Below, piece after piece: positions 21,636-22,487 of a DNA stretch of 22,487 nt. The notes below the pieces were generated by a model. The model ran no database searches. It was not told the origin of the DNA and saw only the letters and a list, made by a program, of their open reading frames with translations. The stretch is from a bacterium (lineage in GTDB: Bacteria > Armatimonadota > Chthonomonadetes > Chthonomonadales > Chthonomonadaceae), in the NCBI GenBank assembly GCA_021805405.1, contig JAJZFK010000499.1, positions 1 through 22,487 of the forward strand. Direction: 5' to 3'. Made by a program: the position numbers and the translations under genes. Position 1 is the stretch's first letter. Each line of letters starts with the position of its first letter.

Positions 21636-22487
21636 TCATGCACCGGCTAGTCCACAAAGGCTGTCCGCAATTGCATAGAGGCGATTGCGCTCCTTAATCG
21701 CTTCCAGCATAGCAGGAGGTATGCTCTGTTCACCGTAGAGTGCGCCGGCTAGCGTGCCAGCCAAGGTCGCGGCACAGCCAGCATCCTCCCCCATGTTTGC
21801 GGCCGCAGCAATAGCATCTTCGAACGAGCCATGCCAGCGAAAGGCCCATACAGCAGTACGAAGTGTAGCAAGGGCCGTTGCCTTTGGTGGCTCTGGCACC
21901 TCTGGAAGTGACGTTGACTCTACTGCTTGGGCAACAGGTCCGCGCGTTTCAAGTGCATTGAGTGCATGATTTACGGAGCCTTCAAGATTGTGCCCAGCGA
22001 TGACGTAAGCAAGTATTAATGTGAATATCGAGGCTGCCTCATTGCAGGCATCTGATTGCAGGGTTATTGATGAGAGAACAGGTGCCAAGGTGGTAATGTA
22101 AGAAGGTGTGTTGAAGAAGTACAGCGCCAGCGGGATGCAAAGTGGAAGTGCATCGTTCCCACGCTCGTCATTGATATGATCCCACACTTCAGAGGCAGCA
22201 TTCATCCACGGGGTACCGCTATGAATCAGCTTAAGAACCTGCAGTACGTTTGGATTTAAGTTTACCGGACCGTCGTTAGCCCATTGTGCCAAACGGACGG
22301 CAATATCCTCGGGATCGAAGACCTTACGCTCCAGAAGACTCGATGCCACGAGTAGCATTAGATCGGTCTCTTCCGCCCATGCACCCGCGGGCCATTGCCG
22401 CCAACCACCACCAGCTAGCGATGTCACCCAATCCTGGCGCGGCCTCGCTGGTTGCATTTCGGTAGACACTCCTAGTGCATTGCCTAT
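21636..22487 (-). CDS. ADP-ribosylglycohydrolase (DraG/ARH) family protein, partial, altered metal site
   Basis: The 3' 283 codons of a gene whose start lies beyond the window. A GTG at 22469 opens the frame internally, but the six codons upstream read IGNALG, the family's N-terminal motif, so the gene must extend further. The fold signature is clear: IGNALGVSTE, then AEETDLMLLVASSLLE, and near the C-terminus NMGEDAGCAATLAGTLAGALYG. All three metal-site motifs deviate: GDALG is GNALG, the usual TDDT is AEET, and D-x-D-T is DAGC. The glutamate in STE is kept. Canonical members remove ADP-ribose from proteins or small molecules using two magnesium ions; this one may have changed chemistry or be a binding protein. 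It is convergent with the preceding operon. Confidence 0.82.
   Translation of the reverse strand: MGNALGVSTEMQPARPRQDWVTSLAGGGWRQWPAGAWAEETDLMLLVASSLLERKVFDPEDIAVRLAQWANDGPVNLNPNVLQVLKLIHSGTPWMNAASEVWDHINDERGNDALPLCIPLALYFFNTPSYITTLAPVLSSITLQSDACNEAASIFTLILAYVIAGHNLEGSVNHALNALETRGPVAQAVESTSLPEVPEPPKATALATLRTAVWAFRWHGSFEDAIAAAANMGEDAGCAATLAGTLAGALYGEQSIPPAMLEAIKERNRLYAIADSLCGLAGA

Overview
The window looks like chromosome of a diderm, non-proteobacterial bacterium, most likely a member of the Armatimonadota. The clearest pointer is a prepilin-like protein (9953-10765) whose N-terminus (class III signal, then FPVFAQAREQARK and a CLSNL..IG block) and C-terminal H-X9-DG motif are of the kind greatly expanded in Armatimonadota and Planctomycetota. 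A 65-residue one-helix protein beside it, a DUF3084 protein next to a YqgF-like protein, and a lipopolysaccharide (Lpt) export set agree with a diderm lineage of this kind. This placement is inference; there is no rRNA gene. No transposase, integrase, tRNA or CRISPR array was seen.

Layout. 1-578: AT-rich intergenic DNA with small hairpins. 579-4346 (+): nitroreductase, prolyl-tRNA synthetase (proS), and a cytochrome P450 abutting or overlapping proS. 8308-4365 (-): a tight four-gene unit, serC, a lipoyl-free E2-type acyltransferase, a second P450 and a GNAT-like acyltransferase, with every junction overlapping by 4-8 bases. The two P450s converge on the GNAT gene. 12063-8544 (-): a LacI-family regulator, a tiny membrane protein, a prepilin-like H-X9-DG protein and a secreted putative glucoamylase/endo-beta-1,2-glucanase. 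This unit has a near-consensus sigma-70-type promoter, a perfect 16-bp palindromic operator at the predicted start of transcription, an internal 13-bp hairpin and a strong terminator (8444-8497). 12448-21540 (+): rlmN, an LptC-like protein, a large OstA/LptA-like protein, lptB, an LptF/LptG permease, a DUF3084 protein, a YqgF/RuvC-like protein, a fumarylacetoacetate hydrolase-family protein and an unrecognised exported protein. Neighbours overlap except for one 32-base gap. 21636-22487 (-): the 3' part of an ADP-ribosylglycohydrolase-family gene that runs off the window and has altered metal-site motifs.

How the genes may work together. The Lpt block would move lipopolysaccharide or a similar glycolipid from the inner to the outer membrane. 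The LacI block reads as a self-regulated glycan-response operon ending in a secreted glucanase. The serC/acyltransferase/P450/GNAT block is the best candidate for an undescribed system: it looks like a compact small-molecule pathway that joins an amino-acid-forming aminotransferase, two different acyl-transfer folds and one or two oxidative steps. That assignment is inference from gene content and translational coupling.
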